Shown: one piece after another, positions 60,744 to 64,000 of the stretch
Layout of the letters: each line of letters opens with the position of its first letter
How positions within the stretch are numbered: position 1 is the first letter of the stretch
Origin: Orbilia blumenaviensis
Taxonomy: Eukaryota; Ascomycota; Orbiliomycetes; Orbiliales; Orbiliaceae
DNA length: 64,000 nt
Assembly (NCBI GenBank): GCA_036872755.1
Contig: JAVHNS010000005.1
Coordinates: 1,426,001-1,490,000, forward strand
Reading direction: 5' to 3'
Notes under the pieces: generated by a model
The model's input: the letters and a program-made list of their open reading frames with translations, nothing else
The model's database searches: none
What the model was told of the DNA's origin: nothing
Position numbers and translations under genes: made by a program

Positions 60744-63700
60744 ATGGCGACTTCAACTGGAACTCCTGTAGGTTCCAAAGCATTCCCTAGGCAACAGGCG
60801 GGGTCACTAATCGGACGGGAATTGCAGAACCGAAACGGTCGGTTGGGAGATGCGAAGAATCCGATGAACTCTGTCAACGGTGAAGACATTTCGGCTCCGC
60901 AGGGCTCATCCCTTAGCCAGAGCCTCGGAAACGGATCGAGTTGGGATATCTGGGGAAAACGAAGCCTTGTTCCACAAAAACCACAGGGTATGTCAGCTCT
61001 GGACCTTAGAAATCGATGATTGGGGTTTGATACTAACTTGCTGGTAGATGATCATGTTGAAGGGAAGACTGGGTCGTCTGCTTTGGGTGGAGAATATGAT
61101 ACTTGGCCCGTTCCGAAGCCAAATTGGGTGGGAGGGACTTCTCCTGGCACCACGACTATCAACCATCACGCCTCTAGGTCTCCCGGAAGATTCCACGAAG
61201 GAGCAAACGGTCATCCAGAAAACCGCAGCCGTCAGGGCAGTCCATCACCATTCTTCAGCACATCCTTTACGGGAACCTCATCGTCACTTCTAGACAACGC
61301 CCGAGTCTCAGAGTCTCTGGAAAGCAACGACAGCAGTGGGCGAGGAAGGTCTACCGACGGAAGAAAGGCATTTGGCAAACATCAACGATTCAAGTCAGTT
61401 GGACAATCTGTTTTCGACGACGATAGACGCATTCAGTCGATGTTGAGTGGACTAGAACCAGATACACAACGTGGTCGCGTCATGTCGACTTCTCACGCAT
61501 TGGATATGATGGGTAGTTTAGCCGGCCTTGGTAGCAACGTCGATAGAAGCGAAAGCTTGCCCCCTCGCCAGCGGAACCACTCGATTTCCCCATACGAAAC
61601 TGGTGATAAGGACGCTTTTGGCAACTATAGCATGATGCCGAACCCCGTTGGCCACCAATCACAGCAATCACGATCGAGATTCGAAGATTTTGCAGGACCT
61701 CAGCAACACGATGGCGATAACCTCGCCGCCTTTCGCCATCTATCTATCGATGAGGGACAAGACCCTTTCAGTGGTGAGCGTCGACGCAGCCTCTTCGCGC
61801 CGTATACTCAAGCTCCAGTTCAGCAAAACCCTTATCCTAGGCTCAGTGAGTATACATTCCCTCGAAACGAGGTTAGCCAGAGAGGTGGAGCTCCGTCATA
61901 CTCACCTTGGAACCGGTCTGAGCCATCACAACCTGGTGAGACTCTCCATCCATCCCGGTATAGCCAACTTTTACACGTCATGCTAACTAGAACTGCAGAG
62001 AGCTTCCAAGAGTACCGTATCGGGTCTCAATTTAGCAACTTTCCTGGTTCAGGTGATATCGCGAATAATGGGTATCGTCGAAGCATCTCTGGTGCATATT
62101 TCTCCCACGAGCCCGCCCCTTCGCACATGTCGACCAGGCACAACAGCGTCGTACGTCAAACTCCCTAGATATTTTCATAGTAAACCCAAATACTAACTTG
62201 GCACTAGAACTATGGTAGCTCTGGCGTAAGAGATGGTGGCCAACAATTTTACCAGCCATTCGGACAGTCCGTCTTCGACTCTGGAACCGCTTCTCCGTTC
62301 ACGAGAATGTCGTACCCTGGGTCTCCCATGAGCACAAACACTGCTTCCCTAGCAACTCAACCACGACGCGGCGAGGAGCTGAATCTGAGGAGCATGTTGC
62401 TAGAGGATTTCAGAAAGAACGCAAAGACAAAACGATACGAGCTCAAGGTTCGTCCAAATATCGTGAATATGGCATTTTCGACCAAACGCTAATCAGTGAA
62501 TCTATTGGCAGGACATCTACAACCATGTGGTTGAATTTAGTGGGGACCAACACGGTTCTAGATTCATTCAGCAGAAACTTGAGACAGCCACCTCGGACGA
62601 AAAGGATGTCATCTTTTCTGAAATCAGACCAAATGCACTCCAACTGATGACTGATGTTTTTGGCAACTATGTCATTCAAAAATTCTTCGAGCATGGTAAC
62701 CAATTACAGAAGGCTCTGTTGGCGAAGCAAATGGAGGGGCACGTGCTTAAGTTGTCTCTGCAAATGTACGGATGTCGAGTGGTCCAAAAGGTAAAATAAA
62801 TCATGTTATAACTAGGACTATGAGCCACTTAGCTAACAGACTACTAGGCCCTTGAGCATGTCTTGACCGAGCAGCAGGCAACCTTAATCAAGGAAATCGA
62901 TGGCAATGTCCTCAAATGCGTAAAGGACCAGAACGGCAACCACGTTGTGCAGAAGGCCATTGAAAGAGTTCCCGCCCAGCATATTGATTTCATCTTGAAA
63001 GCTTTCAAGGGGCAGGTGCAAAGTCTAGCTACCCACCCGTACGGCTGCCGCGTAATCCAGCGCATGCTTGAACATTGCGACGAGCCTGCTCAGTCTTCGA
63101 TCCTGCAAGAACTTAATATGTGCCTCTACGCTTTGATCCAGGATCAGTACGGAAACTACGTATGCATCTTATTTCTTCCACAAGCTCAGAATACACTTTG
63201 CTAACTCGTCTCATCAGGTCACCCAACATGTCATAGAGCACGGAAAGCCAGAGGACCGAGCCAAGATTATCCATGTCGTTTCTCAACACGTTATACAGTT
63301 CTCAAAGTAAGCAGCCGCCTATGTCCAACGCTCTTCAATATACACCGAGGCTAACTAACTCTCCTAGACACAAATTTGCTTCCAATGTCGTTGAGAAGAG
63401 TATTCAATACGGGAATGAGAAGCAGAGAAAGGAAATGTTGGGTACCATCACAACTCCCAAGAGCGCTGATGGTCCTCCACCTCTTCAGACTCTCATGAAG
63501 GACCAATATGGCAATTACGTCATTCGTAAGTTTCCCTACTAACTAATATATACACACCGCAATCTAACACCATACAGAGAAATTGTTATTCCTTCTAGAT
63601 GAGGAGGATAGGGACACACTGATTGAGGCCATCAAGCCTCAGTTGGCCAACCTAAAGCGCTTTAGCTATGGAAAACAGCTCAATGCCGTAAGTTTATCCT

Positions 63701-63907
63701 GCAGTTCCCATCAAGGAACCATGCTAAACAATCTTTCAGATTGAGAAGATGATTGCCAGCTCTTCTCCTTCTTCTGGCGCCGCATCTCCACCAACTCACT
63801 CCGCGGTTGCGGCACTCCCTGTCCCGACCACTTCGGAAGCATCATCTTCGGCCTCGTTCCACCCATCCGAACAAGATACTATCAATAGTTCGCCACCAGA
63901 CAAATAA
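60744..63907 (+). CDS. PUF3: Pumilio/PUF RNA-binding protein (Puf3 type)
   Basis: Ten exons: 60744-60987, 61048-61935, 61999-62150, 62208-62447, 62512-62790, 62848-63159, 63218-63306, 63368-63525, 63578-63687 and 63740-63907; 2640 nt, 879 residues, all in phase. The N-terminal 500 residues are Ser/Gln/Asn-rich and disordered. The PUM homology domain (about 515-835) has eight repeats whose RNA-reading triplets are SRFIQ, NYVIQ, CRVVQ, NHVVQ, CRVIQ, NYVTQ, SNVVE and NYVIQ. This set matches the Puf3/PUM code for UGUANAUA-type 3' UTR sites. Puf3 proteins recruit deadenylase and decay factors and, in yeast, control mRNAs of mitochondrial proteins; the targets here are inferred. A Ser/Pro tail follows the last repeat. 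The 63-nt intron 61936-61998 is in frame and stop-free, so it may be retained. Confidence 0.93.
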
Positions 63908-64000
63908 AGGAACGGATGTTTCCCCCTTCTCGACAGCAGATCGCAACATTCTGATGAAGACTAAACTCTCCCCCAAGATTTACAAATGAATTCACATTAC

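Overview
This window looks like nuclear DNA of a filamentous ascomycete (Pezizomycotina; Leotiomycetes is my best guess from gene content and style, not proven). Introns are short (40-120 nt) with GT donors, CTAAC/CTGAC-type branch sites and AG acceptors. Genes are mostly single copy and well spaced, several intergenic stretches are kilobases long, and the proteins are typically fungal: a Bni1/SepA formin, Puf3-type pumilio, Gpi13, Laa1, and NACHT-ankyrin and PNP-domain immune-type proteins. I see no rRNA, tRNA, CRISPR array or convincing transposon.

Left part (1-10203) is accessory in character. A large ankyrin-repeat/SPRY protein enters from the left edge and ends at 3817. After 3 kb of AT-rich non-coding DNA comes a gene with a nucleoside-phosphorylase (PNP_UDP) domain, a Q/S/P linker and a long helical coiled-coil region spread over many small exons to 10203. 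PNP domains of this kind are ATP-nucleosidase effectors in some fungal and bacterial immune proteins. Here no NACHT module is present, and one in-frame TAA separates the two halves, so the unit could be one gene with a missed intron, two genes, or a damaged gene.

The middle (11776-45983) is core genome: HUS1 (checkpoint clamp) converging on a small membrane-protein gene; the formin (19177-25307) with GBD/FH3, coiled coil, FH1, FH2 and DAD, behind a very long 5' region; LAA1/HEATR5 (26651-33490, minus, 10 exons) divergent from the mitochondrial translational activator TACO1/DPC29 (33976-35372) across a 485-bp shared promoter; a CorA-type Mg2+ transporter (38541-40540); GPI13 (41574-44744, minus, one exon); and an unidentified two-exon gene (44841-45983, minus).

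The right part has a NACHT-ankyrin NLR-like gene (46583-50870, minus) whose C-terminal ankyrin repeats are strikingly alike at DNA level, a small single-pass membrane protein (52762-53256, minus), about 7.5 kb without a convincing gene, and a Puf3/Pumilio gene (60744-63907, 10 exons) with eight PUF repeats.

Functionally the core genes are mixed housekeeping (polarity, traffic, mRNA control, GPI anchors, genome checkpoint, Mg2+). The three repeat-rich or effector-type genes at both ends are the likely self/non-self or immunity-type component. All gene models were built by hand from reading frames and splice signals; exon edges given as tentative should be treated so.
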